Shown here: positions 11,852 to 23,398 of the stretch, one piece after another
How positions within the stretch are numbered: position 1 is the stretch's first letter
Layout of the letters: each line of letters starts with the position of its first letter
Assembly: GCA_035578155.1 (NCBI GenBank)
Contig: JAPWDM010000021.1
Coordinates: 4,817,704-4,881,703, forward strand
Source: Brachynemurus nebulosus
Taxonomy: Eukaryota; Arthropoda; Insecta; Neuroptera; Myrmeleontidae
Direction of reading: 5' to 3'
Length of the DNA stretch: 64,000 bases
Program-made: the position numbers and the translations under genes
Notes under the pieces: generated by a model
Told to the model about the DNA's origin: nothing
Databases searched by the model: none
Seen by the model: the letters and a program-made list of their open reading frames with translations, nothing else

Positions 11852-13410
11852 TTACTTCCAATTGATGCGGAGAGCTGGATCCTTGAATTGGGATGAGCTT
11901 GAAGTGGCAATTGGAATGTAGCGTACTTCCGGTTCCAATTTTCTGTTGCTGCTTTCAGTTGTCTTCCTTTTCCGCTTAATAAAAATGTAGGTACTGATTC
12001 CCAATAATATGCTAATGGCAATGATTAGTGCGTAGATGGTGTAATTTCTTTGTTGTGTTGTAATTACCAATAGTTCCAATTCCTGTCGGTTTTGAATTTC
12101 ACTGTCTTGTAATTTAGTTAGACTTAACTTGGGTATTGGCAATGTTTCGTTGAAATCTATGTCCATGATGGGTATAATCTTTGCTGGTTCCCTCTCTTGA
12201 TTTGTGTTGTATGGGATTCCGTTGATTGTGATATCGCATTGATGATACTTAAGTAACTACCTCGTAATGTTCTTTTCTTGATTGGACAGCTTGTAGTGAT
12301 GTTGATTAACTGATTACAACTGATAATGATGCCAGGTTCAGGAGTCAAGTTGTTGTTTTGGTTATGGTTTTCGTAGATGCAGTTTGCTGCCTCACCAGTC
12401 AGGAGTGGATAAACACATTTCGATTTGGAGCTTGGGATCTTGTAGATTTCTTTACCACATGAGTATTGCTGGTTCACTTCTTTGCATTTGCCAACATAAA
12501 AGTACATTGTTTCATTATTAAAGGATAGGAAGGGATATTGGATTTGGATTGATTGTTGTTTGTTATTTGGTATAGATATTAGGTGGATGAAATTTAACTG
12601 TGTTTTAATTAATTGAGGAATTCTAATGTTAAGTATAAGATTTGTATTGGAATAATAAGCTTGTAGTTCTAACGTTTCGTATAATTCTTCGTCCGTTTTA
12701 AGTTTGAGATTTTGTTTGTTAAGTACTGAGAATATTATTTTTAATTCGTTCGGATGGAGTATATGCCTTGATATTGATCCTAGTTTTGCTAAAGTAATTG
12801 CTTCATCTAAGTCGTTAATTTGATTAAGTAATAAATCAATATTGTAATTAGTTATTAATAAATAAGTGGTTATTTTACTTTGTAATTCGAGTTTACTTAG
12901 TTCCTTAGAAAATTTTTGATCTTTTGAATTTATTGCGTTAGAAATCGTTTGCTGTTGTTCGTTAATAAATTGTGTGATATTTTTAAATCTATTAATCATT
13001 TGATTGTTAATTGCTATTTGTTGGTTAAGTTCAAATTTTAAGCTCTGTTCGTTGTTTTGTATTTTTTCTATTTGTTCGTTTAGTCGCGTTGCGTCTTTGT
13101 TATCCATGTTTCCCGTTATTTCTTTGATAATAGTACCTAATCCGTTTATTAATCTTCGCTTGTTTCTAATTTTGGGATAAATTATACTAAATCTAGTAGT
13201 TAGTAAATCAAATCGATTCATTGTGATGTTATATAATTCTAAGTTTTCATTAATGATTTTTAAATGATTTAAGGAGGTGAGTATGTGGGTTATGCTGGAT
13301 TTATAGTCCTGAAGGTTGACATAATGGATGTAGTTAGTGTAATGGTCAATTTTTAAGTTAGGTCCTAATACTAGGGGTAGAAGTCCCTGGTGTTTCTGTA
13401 GGTCCATCAC
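11852..13410 (-). pseudogene. env: Errantivirus env (F-like fusion glycoprotein), frameshifted
   Basis: The product belongs to the baculovirus F-like envelope proteins found in errantiviruses, which sit in the membrane and mediate fusion. The main frame (12157-13410) has a dibasic furin-type cleavage motif near residues 82-86, immediately followed by a hydrophobic fusion-peptide-like stretch. Long coiled-coil helices and a cysteine-rich distal ectodomain follow. The transmembrane helix and basic cytoplasmic tail lie in a second frame (11852-12166) that overlaps the end of the first by a few bases, so a single frameshift near 12,160 separates ectodomain from anchor. The start overlaps the 3' end of pol. 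A TTGTTTCAG acceptor-like site near 13456 fits production from a spliced mRNA, as in other errantiviruses. No signal peptide is evident in the frame itself; it may come from an upstream exon. Confidence 0.85.
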
Positions 13411-16400
13411 TTCTAGTGTTTGGGGGTTCGTCAGTTTGGCTAGTGCCAGTATCCTGAAACAATAGTTTGCGTCTTAGTTTTCCTTTGTGTATTTTTCGTT
13501 TATTATTAGTTGTAGTTGTAATTCCGGGCTTAATTCGGGGATTTGTTTTAAAGAATGGATTTCTACTTTTAGAATTTCTCTGGATTATTCTTTCGTATCT
13601 ACTAGTTTCATTCGGTGGCTGTTCTCTGTTTGTATTTAATTTGTCTAACAGTCGTGTTTTCCTTATGTTTTGTTGAATTTTCAGTCTTTGTCGTAAGTCT
13701 GTGTTATATCCTAATAGTTTCTGATAATAGTAGAGCTCTTTAAAATTATTAAGATTTTCGAAGAAGTCGTCCGGTCTTCCGAAGTATAGTTCAAATGGTT
13801 TAAATTTAGTTGCGGAGTGTGTGGAGTCATTATAAAAGAAAATAGCGGATTTAATTAGGTCTGTGAAAGGGTTCTTTGGGTTTAATGTTTTTTGTATGCG
13901 GTAGTGTTCTATCAAAGTGGAATGAAATCTTTCGATTGGTGAATTTGAGGTGTGATTACCTACTGACGTTTGATGCAGGGTTATGTCTAGTTTTTTACAA
14001 TAATCAGTAAATAAATGATTAGTGAATTCTTTTCCCGAGTCGTATACTAATTTTTTAGGTTTGCCGTGTGTTGCAATGTGTTCCTTAAATTTTGTTATTA
14101 CGTCCACAATATTTTTTGATTTTAGAGGATAACATTGTCCGTATCTACTAAATTTATCTATTGTAGCTAAGGAAATGTTACCATCGATTGTAAATATGTC
14201 GATATGTAATATATCATCCAGGTGACTAGGTGTTTCTGTTTGTTGGAATACGTATTTAGGGGAGTTTCTATCCTATTTACAAATCTGACAAGTATCGCAA
14301 TTATTAATAATTTGTGTGATTTTTGATTTAATATTAAGAAAGTAAAATTCTGATTGAATGCGTTTCATTGTTTCCTCTATACCTCTGTGATTATTGTTTT
14401 CATGAATTTCTTTTATTTTGTCAAATTGTAACTCGTTAGATTCGATGTCGTGTAAAAATTTGGTACATCTAACTAGTTTGCGTCTTAGTCGACTAAAAAA
14501 TTGTGATATAATATTTTGTATTTCGATGAATAGTTTATCATCGGGACAATAAATAGCGTATTTATTTTTTGGATCTATATATTGTTTGAAAATGTGTATA
14601 ATGGTTTGGTTACTGTAATTTATGTATTAGAATATGTGCCTTTCTTTTGTCGTGTGTATGTATTTAAGAATGTGAGCGGGTAATTTTGATTGATTTTGTT
14701 TTTCAAGAAATAGTAATTGTTTTTGAAAACAATTTACTGGGGCCTCACTAATAGGTATTAAGTTACTATTGTCAGAGTCTGCTGAATGAATAGTTGCTTG
14801 GGAACTGTCACTCATGTTTACTTCGGGTATACGAGATAATGCATCTGCTACAACATTATTTTCCCTTTGATAAACATGGGCTGATAATCAAATTCTTCTA
14901 ATTGGAGTTTCCAACGCGTCAATTTATTATTAGTGTTTTTCATGTGATGTACTGACTTAAGTGGTTCATGGTCTGACAATAAATTAAATTTTCGCCCATA
15001 TAGGTATGGTCTAAAATATTTACATGCCCATACAATGGCTAACAATTCTTTTTCTGTCGTACTGTAATTACACTCTGATTGATTAAGTGTTCGAGAGGCG
15101 AAACATATAGGTTTGTCGTGCATATTGGTCCCTGGGAAAGTACAGCTCCTATAGCAAAATTACTGATGTCTGTTGTTAAATTGAAGGGCTCGGAGAATTC
15201 GGGATATTGTAATATTGGGTCATTGGTTAGTAAAGTTTTACATTTCTCGAATGCATCTATGAAGTCTTGTGGAGGTTTGGTCACGTCTTCACCTTTTCTA
15301 AGTAACTTTATCATGGGTTTCGTTATTTTTGCGAAATTATGGATAAATTTTCGGTAATACCTTAAAAGTCCAAGGAATCCTTTAATTTGTTTTGTTGTTT
15401 TAGGTAGGGGGTAATTTTTTACTGCCTCTATTTTTTTTGGATTTGGCCTAATTCCGTCTTGTGATACTATGTGACCTAAGAACTCAATTTCCTTTTGAAG
15501 AAAATGAGACTTGTCTAACTGAACTTTAAGGTTTGCGTCTTTTAATTTTTGGAATACTTTGCGAAGGTTTTCAATGTGTTCCTGAAGCGATGTTGAGAAA
15601 ACTACAATATCATCAATATAAACTAGACATACTTTTCCAATAAGGTCGCGTAGGACGTTGTCCATGACTCTTTGAAACGTCGAGGGAGCGTTCTTGAGTC
15701 CAAAGGGCATTCTAACGTACTCATAATGGCCGTTATCTACCGTGAATGCCGTCTTCTCAATGTCTCTTGGATCAACTTCTATTTGATGGAAACCGCTAGC
15801 TAGATCTAATTATGTAAAGTACATGCATCGTCCTAATTTATCTAATATTTCAGTAATATTCGGTAGTGGGTATTTGTCATCTATAGTCTTGTCTTTTAAT
15901 TTTCGATAATCTTTGACCATACGCCATTTTTGTTTTCCCGAGGCGTCTACTTTCTTAGGTACTTAGCTTGGTCGAATTATACCTTTTCTAATAATTTTTC
16001 TATTTGTAACTGAACTTCCTCCTTATGTATGTAGGGGTATCTATATGATTTAGTGTAACACGGTATGTCGTCCTTAGTTTGTATTCTATGTTTAGTTTGG
16101 TTAGTGAATATGAGGTTTTGACCCTCTTTGAAGAATATTTCTTCGTACTGTTGGCACAATTTGATTAGTTGTTCGCGTTGCTTTAAATTTAAATGATCAG
16201 TGCGTATCAACTCTTCTATATCAGGTAATTTTACGTTGTCAACTTCCATCTGAGTGATGTTAGTGTGACATTCATAAAAATTTGATAAAGGTTGACTACG
16301 TGCTGGTTGATTTAGTCTAAACTGAGTTTGTTGTTCATTTGTATTAACAATTGAAACTATGCATGACCAACCTTTTGCGTTATAAATACCTTCTTCAATG

Positions 16401-16900
16401 TATAGATTTTTTTCAATGAAAGTTTCCGGTATATCGATTTGTCCGTTATCTGTGTCTACTGGGATTGTATGAAAACTTTTGGAAAATGATTCTGCGAGAA
16501 GGATTCCCGATTTTAAACATGGTTCCTTTTTTATGGGGATTTGACGATTGGGTGTAGATACATGTGGTGGTTGTGATAATTGTACAGAAGCATTCAATTT
16601 GATTAATAAATCTTCCCCTATTAGTCCGTCAAAATATTGATGAAAATCTTTTACGTACCAGTCGAATGTCAAATCTGCTTCGTTAAATTCGTCGAAGATA
16701 GGTAACGTTATTTGTAATTCTACTTCGTGTGAACCGCCAAAAGTGAATAGTTTAACGCGTTCGCCGATGTATGTGAAATCTTTATTAATCAATGAAGGAT
16801 TGATAAAACTAACTGAATTTCCGGTATCTATTAAAAATTTAAGTACTTTATTGGGGAATATTGAATTAATTTCAATCTATGGAAGTGTACTAATATTAGC
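13358..16900 (-). pseudogene. pol: Errantivirus pol (protease, RT, RNase H, integrase), broken
   Basis: Domains appear in the Ty3/gypsy order. Aspartic protease: the LIDTGNS motif near 16810-16830. Reverse transcriptase: 15977-15040, with MPFGLKNAPSTFQ and the catalytic YIDD. RNase H: starts at LTTDISNFAIGAVLSQG and continues at 14848-15123. Integrase: HHCC zinc finger at about 14290-14440, then a DDE core with LHIDIF, YDSGKEF and SPIERFHSTL and a basic C-terminus to 13358. Damage visible: a stop upstream of the protease near 16880, a frameshift near 15977, TAA codons near 15965 and 15810, a frameshift near 15120, and a TAG after the integrase zinc finger near 14275. It overlaps the start of env and follows gag closely, as expected for frameshift expression. 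A polyprotein cannot be made from this copy. Confidence 0.88.
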
Positions 16901-16908
16901 AAAGTTCT

Positions 16909-18030
16909 CTACGTTTGATTCGTTTCAAGGCTTGGTAATATAAAATTTTCCTCTTGTATTTCTGCTTCTAATGTTTGTGGTTCACAAGAATTATGTGAAT
17001 CCAAATAATCGCCATATTGTTCATATGGGATATATTCCTCAAATTGTTCGTTGGTGTACACGGGGTTAATATCAATTTGTTCGTCAGTTTCCTGATTAAA
17101 TAATACTTTACTCGTAAAAGTTGGTTTTTGTCCGTTATTATTAAAGTAATTGTTTTGAGGTCTGTTATTCCTAGTTTGTAGACTTATGTCCATAGGTGTA
17201 GGTTTGTATTGTGGTTTAATACTGTGCTGGGTAGGTGGATTAAATCTAGGTGGTTGTATATTGGGTTTTTGGATTTGAAACTGTCCAGGTTGGGCGTATC
17301 TTGGTGGTTGTAGGTTAATTGGTTTAGTGAAAACATTTAGTTTTGGAAATGGATTTTGTCTTTTTAAATGTTGTTGGAAATTAGGTGTAGGTTTAGGTAA
17401 TGTGGTAGGTGTGTATGTAGGTTTATGTGTGTGAAATTTCGGTACTGTTAGTGGATTGTTTTTATGGCCGTATTTGGTCTGATGTGAATGTATGTGGTTC
17501 ATTTGGTCCTGAGCAAGATCGTATGCCTCTTTTAAACTGCTAATTTGTTCGGTTCGGATATAATTACCAATATCGGTTTTTGATCCGGTTGTAAATTCGC
17601 GTAAGACATCTTGTACATATGTGCCTATTAGAACTGTTTTGATGTCGGGACTGAAGGTTGAGTTGATTGTATTTATTAAAGCCGTTTGTAAATCGCTAGC
17701 TTCTTGAAAATATTCGTCTAACGATCTATTTCCCTGTTTCAATTCAGTTAATCTACGTTTTATAGTATCTATTGATCGTTTGTCAGAAAAATGTGTTAAT
17801 AAGTGTCCCTTTACCGTAGGCCAGTCCAATGGATTTCCCACAGTTATTAGAGAATTATTAGCACTACCTATTATTTTATTTCTAACTACACTGCCTAGTA
17901 TTTTTCTAGTTATTTCGTCGGTTACTAATCCTAGATATAAATCTACTTGTGTTATGAAATTGTCTAAGGTTCCAGGTAAACCATCATAATTGGGTAACAA
18001 TTTAATGCAATCAAGTGCGTTAATAGACAT
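16909..18030 (-). CDS. gag: Errantivirus Gag
   Basis: Intact 373-residue frame from an ATG at 18030. It has an errantivirus-type capsid region in the first 200 residues (LPNYDGLPGTLDNFITQVD and a following helical domain with LKQGNRSLDEYFQEA). A long Pro/Gln/Asn-rich basic tail follows, then an acidic C-terminus. There is no CCHC zinc knuckle, which is usual for errantivirus Gag. It assembles the retroelement particle. This is the only undamaged gene of the element. The stop at 16909-16911 is followed directly by the pol region in another frame, so pol would be reached by ribosomal frameshifting in a functional relative. Confidence 0.85.
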   Translation of the reverse strand: MSINALDCIKLLPNYDGLPGTLDNFITQVDLYLGLVTDEITRKILGSVVRNKIIGSANNSLITVGNPLDWPTVKGHLLTHFSDKRSIDTIKRRLTELKQGNRSLDEYFQEASDLQTALINTINSTFSPDIKTVLIGTYVQDVLREFTTGSKTDIGNYIRTEQISSLKEAYDLAQDQMNHIHSHQTKYGHKNNPLTVPKFHTHKPTYTPTTLPKPTPNFQQHLKRQNPFPKLNVFTKPINLQPPRYAQPGQFQIQKPNIQPPRFNPPTQHSIKPQYKPTPMDISLQTRNNRPQNNYFNNNGQKPTFTSKVLFNQETDEQIDINPVYTNEQFEEYIPYEQYGDYLDSHNSCEPQTLEAEIQEENFILPSLETNQT

Positions 18031-18557
18031 TTTTGAATTATTTTCAGATATATTTAAATTTTCAAAAATTTCTTCTAAAGAACTGTTTGAATTACTTTAT
18101 TAATTTATTTATAGGATCGATATCAATATATTCTTGATTTTTATTTAAGTCTCGATTTTCGTTCGGGGTAGCAACTATATTTCGGTGTTCGTCCAACTTA
18201 TAGTTTACTAATGGAACATTAGTGTTATGCACTCGATACTGATGTGTTGGAATTTTAGGCATGAAGGATATGAAACAATATACAGTATGTTGTACTTACA
18301 TGCAAAGACCAATCAGCATTCTAGTGGTACGTGGGTCCTTTTTCCAGGTTGAAGAATTGAAATTCACCAGAGTTACGTAGTCGATTTCCACTCGGCTTAG
18401 AATTCTGTACCAGGCTTGGATCTGTTGTATCTACTGGTGGAGCTGCGATGACCACTGCTTGTCCAATATACGTTTGGATTTGTTGCTTAAACAACCGATC
18501 ACTCGCGTTACCAACTTTTGATACGTTTTATTAATCGATTTACTTTAGGATCCTATG

Positions 18558-18581
18558 CGTTGGATCCCATCCTCGTCGCCA
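18558..18581 (-). promoter_or_regulatory. Primer binding site complementary to tRNA-Ser
   Basis: On the minus strand, directly after the 5' LTR, TGGCGACGAGGATGGGAT pairs with the 3' end of an insect-type tRNA-Ser(GCT), as I recall it. Errantiviruses are known to use tRNA-Ser primers. The first T is shared with the LTR end. Confidence 0.7.
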
Positions 18582-19055
18582 ATTAAATAACTTGAATCGA
18601 TTAATCTTTTAAAAAATAAATTTTATTTTATTAACAAGTACAACAATTGTTACAATTTTAATAATTGAAACAAAAGAATCGAAGATCAAAAACGGCGTAC
18701 GTGCGTTATTTGACAATGTGATAACTAATGTTCGATTTTTGTTATCAAATCACCGTTTTTATACTTTTATTTTCTTTTGTTCTAACAGGAAAGTTTCTAA
18801 AATATTACTTGCATTCACTTTTGGACCTTGATATGATTTTTGGTGTGTGATTTGTGTGATCATGTGTCGTCTTTATGATGCTTGTGCGTTTGAAAGGAAT
18901 TCTGACGTACAATGCCAAAGGTGATAGAAAAATATATTAATTTGTAGATAAGAATTTAAATGTCGCTATGTGTGTTTGAAAAAAATGTGGTGTTGTTTGA
19001 TATAAGTAATTAAATAATATTATTTTAGGAAATACTTAAATTAATTATTATAATT
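18581..19055 (-). repeat. Errantivirus 5' LTR
   Basis: 475 bp, paired with the copy at 11361-11835 (about 98 percent identical by eye). Its outer edge touches the TATA repeat that borders the Tc1 element. Confidence 0.92.
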
Positions 19056-19059
19056 TATA

Positions 19060-20640
19060 TACTACTCGAAACAAAATAAGGGCCACTCATGTTTTGCTGC
19101 ATAAGTTTATTTTTATATAAGTTACAGTATAGGGTATGCTTACATTTAATTAAGGAACTAATTTTTTACTAAATAAAATTAATTTTAATAAGATTAATTA
19201 AAAAATTAATCCATAATTACATCTTTTTAGGATTTTATCATTTTTATAGTCATTTTTACAGTCATCAACACACGTTCACGCTTTGAGTAAAAGCACACAT
19301 TATGCAACTTTCGGTGATTTAATATCGAGTATGCCCTCCCCTTTTTAAAACACATTCCTGAAGCCTCCTCGGCATGCTTTCAATAAGATGCCTAACGGTT
19401 TCATCAGGAATCTCCTCCCAACAACTTCTCAAGACATAAATCAGTTGTTGTTGGGTGTGCCGGCTGCTCTGACTCGCCGTTGCTCTGACTCGCCGTTCTA
19501 ATTGATCCCAAAGATGTTCTATTGGGTTCAAGTCAGGGCTATTTGCAGGCCACGGTAAAACCTGTATATTAGCCTCCCTAAGGACAGTTGTCGTCGCTCG
19601 AGCGGTATGCGCTTGGCCTTTATCCTGCATCAGGACAAATCTGTCGGCCGCTCGTTGTGCAAAGGGGATCACATGGGGTCTGACAACCTGTTCGATGTAA
19701 CTTTGAGCCGTTACAGTACCTTCGTTCAGGAAAACAAGCTCAGTTTTGCCTTGCAAACTAATTCCACCCCAGACCATGATATTAGGACCGCCAAATCTGT
19801 CGCGTTCATGAATGTGACGATCAGAAAACCTTTCCCCACTTCTTCTCCACACTCTTACACGTCGATCACCACTAAACAACTTCACCTTGCACTCATCCGT
19901 GAAGAGTACGTGACGCCATTCCTCCAAGCCCCATTCAAGGTGTTCACGTGCAAATCTTAAACGGTTTGCACGATGCGCTCCGGTCAGTTTGGTACGGATT
20001 ACTGGTCTTCTTGAACGTTGCTGGTCTCCATGCAAACTATTTCGTATGGTCTGATTACTGAAAACAGTACCAGTAGATCGAGGTAAGCGATTTTGCAGAG
20101 TACCTGCGGTAACAGTCGGCTCACGTCGTGCACACAGTCGAATGTAATGGTTTTCACGGGCAGTGGTAGCACGAACTCTTCCTAAGCCACGGCGCCGGGT
20201 TACACTACCGGTCTGCTGATACCGATTCCAAATATTTTGAATAGCCCTTCGTGAACAATCCAACTACAGAGCCACGGAACGTTGAGATTGACCACCCTCA
20301 ATCATCGTTACGGCTCTGGTAGCAGTAGCTTCGTCCATATGGTGTCGAATTCTCGGCATTGTAAAAATAAATGATTGAATAACACGCCAAACTTCAAAAA
20401 ACAACCTCAGCAATCAATAATCTAGCGCAAACTGATTTAAAATCAAATTCAAAAAAATAAGTAAAACTATCCACTTGACGCTGTGCAACAATAATATCAC
20501 TTAAACCTAACTGTTAACATTTACTCAACCACTTAATATCATAACAACAGTCATTTAGAAAAGTTATTTTGACGTGGATCGACATAAATCAGTTTTAAAA
20601 TACAAACTTTCAAGTGGCCCTTATTTGTATTTACATATGC
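19060..20640 (-). mobile_element. Tc1-like transposon
   Basis: A transposase gene is bracketed by inverted copies of AATAAGGGCCACT (19075-19087 and, inverted, 20613-20625). TA-rich termini fit insertion at TA. Exact outer ends are uncertain because the two sides diverge outside the shared core and the left side merges with the errantivirus target site. Confidence 0.8.
19319..20359 (-). pseudogene. Tc1 (DD34E) transposase with one premature stop
   Basis: From the ATG at 20359 the frame runs 346 codons, the normal length for Tc1 transposases. The N-terminus has two helix-turn-helix segments (SRRAIQNIWNRYQQTGSV) and a basic RRGLGRVRAT motif. The catalytic triad is present: D in VLFTDECK, D in VLMQDKGQAH, and E in NSPDLNPIEHLWD, with 34 residues between the second D and the E, so DD34E. 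A single TAG (20264-20266) interrupts codon 32 within the DNA-binding region; the rest is open. An intact copy elsewhere in the genome could still mobilise this one because the termini are present. Coding GC is well above the flanks, suggesting recent arrival. Confidence 0.9.
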
Positions 20641-21599
20641 ACGTATAAAAAGAATCCGTACTTGAAAATGGGATATTATGGACAGATGGGGAAGAACATT
20701 GAGAAGGAATGCAACTGCAAACAGTATGTAATCGTGTTCACATACACATAGCCATGCTCGCGTGAATAAACTGATTTCAATATAATCCCGATTCTAACTT
20801 TACATTTGATTTTTTCATTTTGTTTTTTAAGCAAAATTTATAGCCAATAAGTAAATTCCACACGGACACACGGGAATTTCGCTTTATTCCACCAAACAAA
20901 ACAATGACCAAAATAACAAAAATTTCTTCTTTTTTTCATATTAATTGCTCCGTTTGTATGGATACAGAGACTTAATAACAATCGATTTAACTTTGTCGAC
21001 TTACTTGAATATTAAAGAAATAACGAGATTTTTCGGTTATATTAGCTGTGTGTCCGCGTATTGCAAACTGACCATTTTGGTCATGACATACGGTGATCAA
21101 TTTTAGTGTGCACATAAAATTCTTCTGAACAGGATTCGAACTAGTCAAATTGAAAATTTTACGGGTATTAGTAAACTTTTGTTTGTACACAATAGTCATT
21201 TATGTTTTTTTTGTCTCTCTCCCCGGTCAGTTCCCAATACAGTACTGATTTTAACGTTTAGTAACGACTAGTAGGACTAACGTTAAAAAACGTAATTCCG
21301 GGAAAATTTTCAGTCGAACTAGGGGATTCAGTTCCGAAATTTTGCCACGCCAGAACAGTTTACTAGAGGTGTCCATAAACCACGTCGCTTAGTTGGGAAC
21401 AGTTGTAAAAAGGATATTGATGGAATTGAATGTGTTCTTGACTTGGAAGGGGGTCACGAAAAAGGAATCCTGTAGTCTACATGGAGAGAGGCGGAGGAGT
21501 TCCAGAAAATGTAAGATGGAACTATATAGTTTATGGACGCTCCCCTACGGAAGATCAATTATTAGGAGTAGCTGTTTTAAATAAACATTTATAATTTAG
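20641..21599. other. Flanking sequence, no gene seen
   Basis: No recognisable domain. The short frames at 20987-21199 and 21393-21584 are unassigned and not supported as genes. The right boundary is the outer end of an LTR at 21600. Confidence 0.45.
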
Positions 21600-22188
21600 T
21601 GTTGTGTCTCTTCGGAGGAGTTGCGGGTTTGGGTTGGTATTTTACTGAATAATACACTACATTATATTTTAATTAATTTTATTTATAAAAGTTTAAATTT
21701 TACAAACTACAGTTGAATGATACAATTGAACTTGTGTGGAAGAGATGTCGAGTTATTAATTTGAAATATAGCCTTTCACTGGAAAAGGCCCCGTTTTTAT
21801 GCCGGGATTGTCTTATATACTGACGCTTAATATGCGGCTTTGGGAGATTCTTATTGGTTAATTTAATTGTGACGTAATTAAAGTATTATAAAATTATTTC
21901 TAGAACAATTCATTTCAGGGATATGTTTGTCGTCAGAGAAAATGATGATCACACATATTCCACGATGATAGAAGATACTTAATATTATAAAACTAGATAA
22001 AACAAATGACGTTAAGTAACGGAAAAAGTTATAAAATGTACAATGTGAATTTTAATAAAATTAAGGATGTGGCTATTTATACATACAATATGTATACGCA
22101 ATCGGCTATTTATACATACAGTATGTATACGAATACGAAATTGGCCATTTATACGTATATAGTATGTATATGAAATTGGCTGTTTATA

Positions 22189-22398
22189 CACGGAGAGAAA
22201 ATTGCTATAAATATTACTGTGCTCCTACTACAATCGACGTGTAACAGGCGAACATATCCAATTTTTGTACGGTAAAATTATAAAAATTATATTATTGTAA
22301 TTTTTATAATTTTACCGTACAAAAATTGGATATGTTCGCTTGTTACACGTCGATTGTAGTATGAGCACAGTAATTTTTATGGGAATTTTCTCTCCGTG
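22189..22398. mobile_element. 210-bp palindromic MITE, TIR CACGGAGAGAAAA
   Basis: Nearly the whole length is one palindrome centred near 22293. The tips CACGGAGAGAAAA are flanked by TA on both sides, the Tc1/mariner-type duplication. It interrupts the repeated subterminal motif of the host element. The same tip, also preceded by TA, occurs at about 36076, and sequence like its inner arm recurs near 36838-36892. Confidence 0.75.
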
Positions 22399-22550
22399 TA
22401 CATAATTATGATAATTATGATATGTATACTGAATTGAATATTTAAACATGAAGAATGTATAGGCAGTTGGCTACTTATACATACGGACTGAATGCGCTAT
22501 TATTACAATTAATATTGTTATAATAACTACACCATTATAATAATCTAATA

Positions 22551-23398
22551 CCTCCGACTGAGCTGATTTTTTTTTTACATAATTTTTTGGCTTAAGAACT
22601 GAACCCCTAAACGGATTTCTGGCGATGCGGACCGGTAGCATATTTTTCAACCCTTGTCTAAGTTTAGGGGTTACTAAAAGTTTTCCGTTACCGTAGCAAC
22701 AAACATTAAAAAGAGATTCTTATGGAAATTGGTGAGCAGCACAAAAAAGAAAGAATGAATTTTTTCGATATTTTCCTTAGTGATATTAAGTGTCAAATTT
22801 GTAAAACTTACTATATTGAGTAGACAATTACGGTAGGTATATTACGGCATTTATTGATAGAAGTAAGTGGAAAATGGACCAGACGGCATCATTGACATTT
22901 CATTTTCAGGCGAAGGCTAGTTAAATAATTTTGAAGCGATTACACGCCGAGGCCTATTTGTAAATAGTTACCCTTTGCCTAAGAATGAGGCTTCATTGGT
23001 GATGTCCCGTTCATTTTTCACTTATTTCTGTGAATAAAAATCAAAATATTTTAATTAAATTAATAAAAATTGATGCTATGTATATGTGTATGTGTATAAT
23101 AAACAATCCATTATCTCATTATAGTAAGTTTTAGAAATAAGACACGTATTATCTCGAAAGCTGAACAGGGCATCGAAAAACTTTGTTCTTCCTTTTTTGT
23201 TCCACTAATCAAATTCTATAAGAATCTACCTCTAGTTTTCATCACCATAATAACGGAAACCTTTTTTTAGTTGTTTCCTGTATTCAAAGGATTAAAAAAT
23301 ACACGTTCGATTAACGTTTCTAAAAATTAATTTAGAAAATAATTTCTTATTGTTAAATGAAAAAGAGTATATAAAAAAACATTTAGTTAAGTCGGAGG
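22551..23398. repeat. Internal inverted repeats (CCTCCGACT tips)
   Basis: CCTCCGACTGAGCT at the left faces a related inverted copy at the right. Further inward both sides share GGCTTAAGAA/AGCTTAAGAA and an AAACGGATTT tract in inverted order. It may be another nested element or the core of the 22064-23797 element. Confidence 0.4.

Larger units (their letters stand above)
11361..19055 (-). mobile_element. Errantivirus-like Ty3/gypsy retroelement, structurally complete
   Basis: A 7.7-kb element on the minus strand has two 475-bp LTRs, 4-bp TATA direct repeats outside both (11357-11360 and 19056-19059), a primer binding site, a purine tract and gag, pol and env in that order. TATA fits the YRYR target preference known for errantiviruses. 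The LTRs differ at about 9 positions by eye, so insertion is fairly recent. Yet pol has several stops and frameshifts and env has a frameshift, so this copy is not autonomous as it stands. Confidence 0.92.

Noticed and set aside
19607..19960. 117-codon plus-strand ORF in the Tc1 element
   Set aside because: Antisense shadow of the transposase gene.
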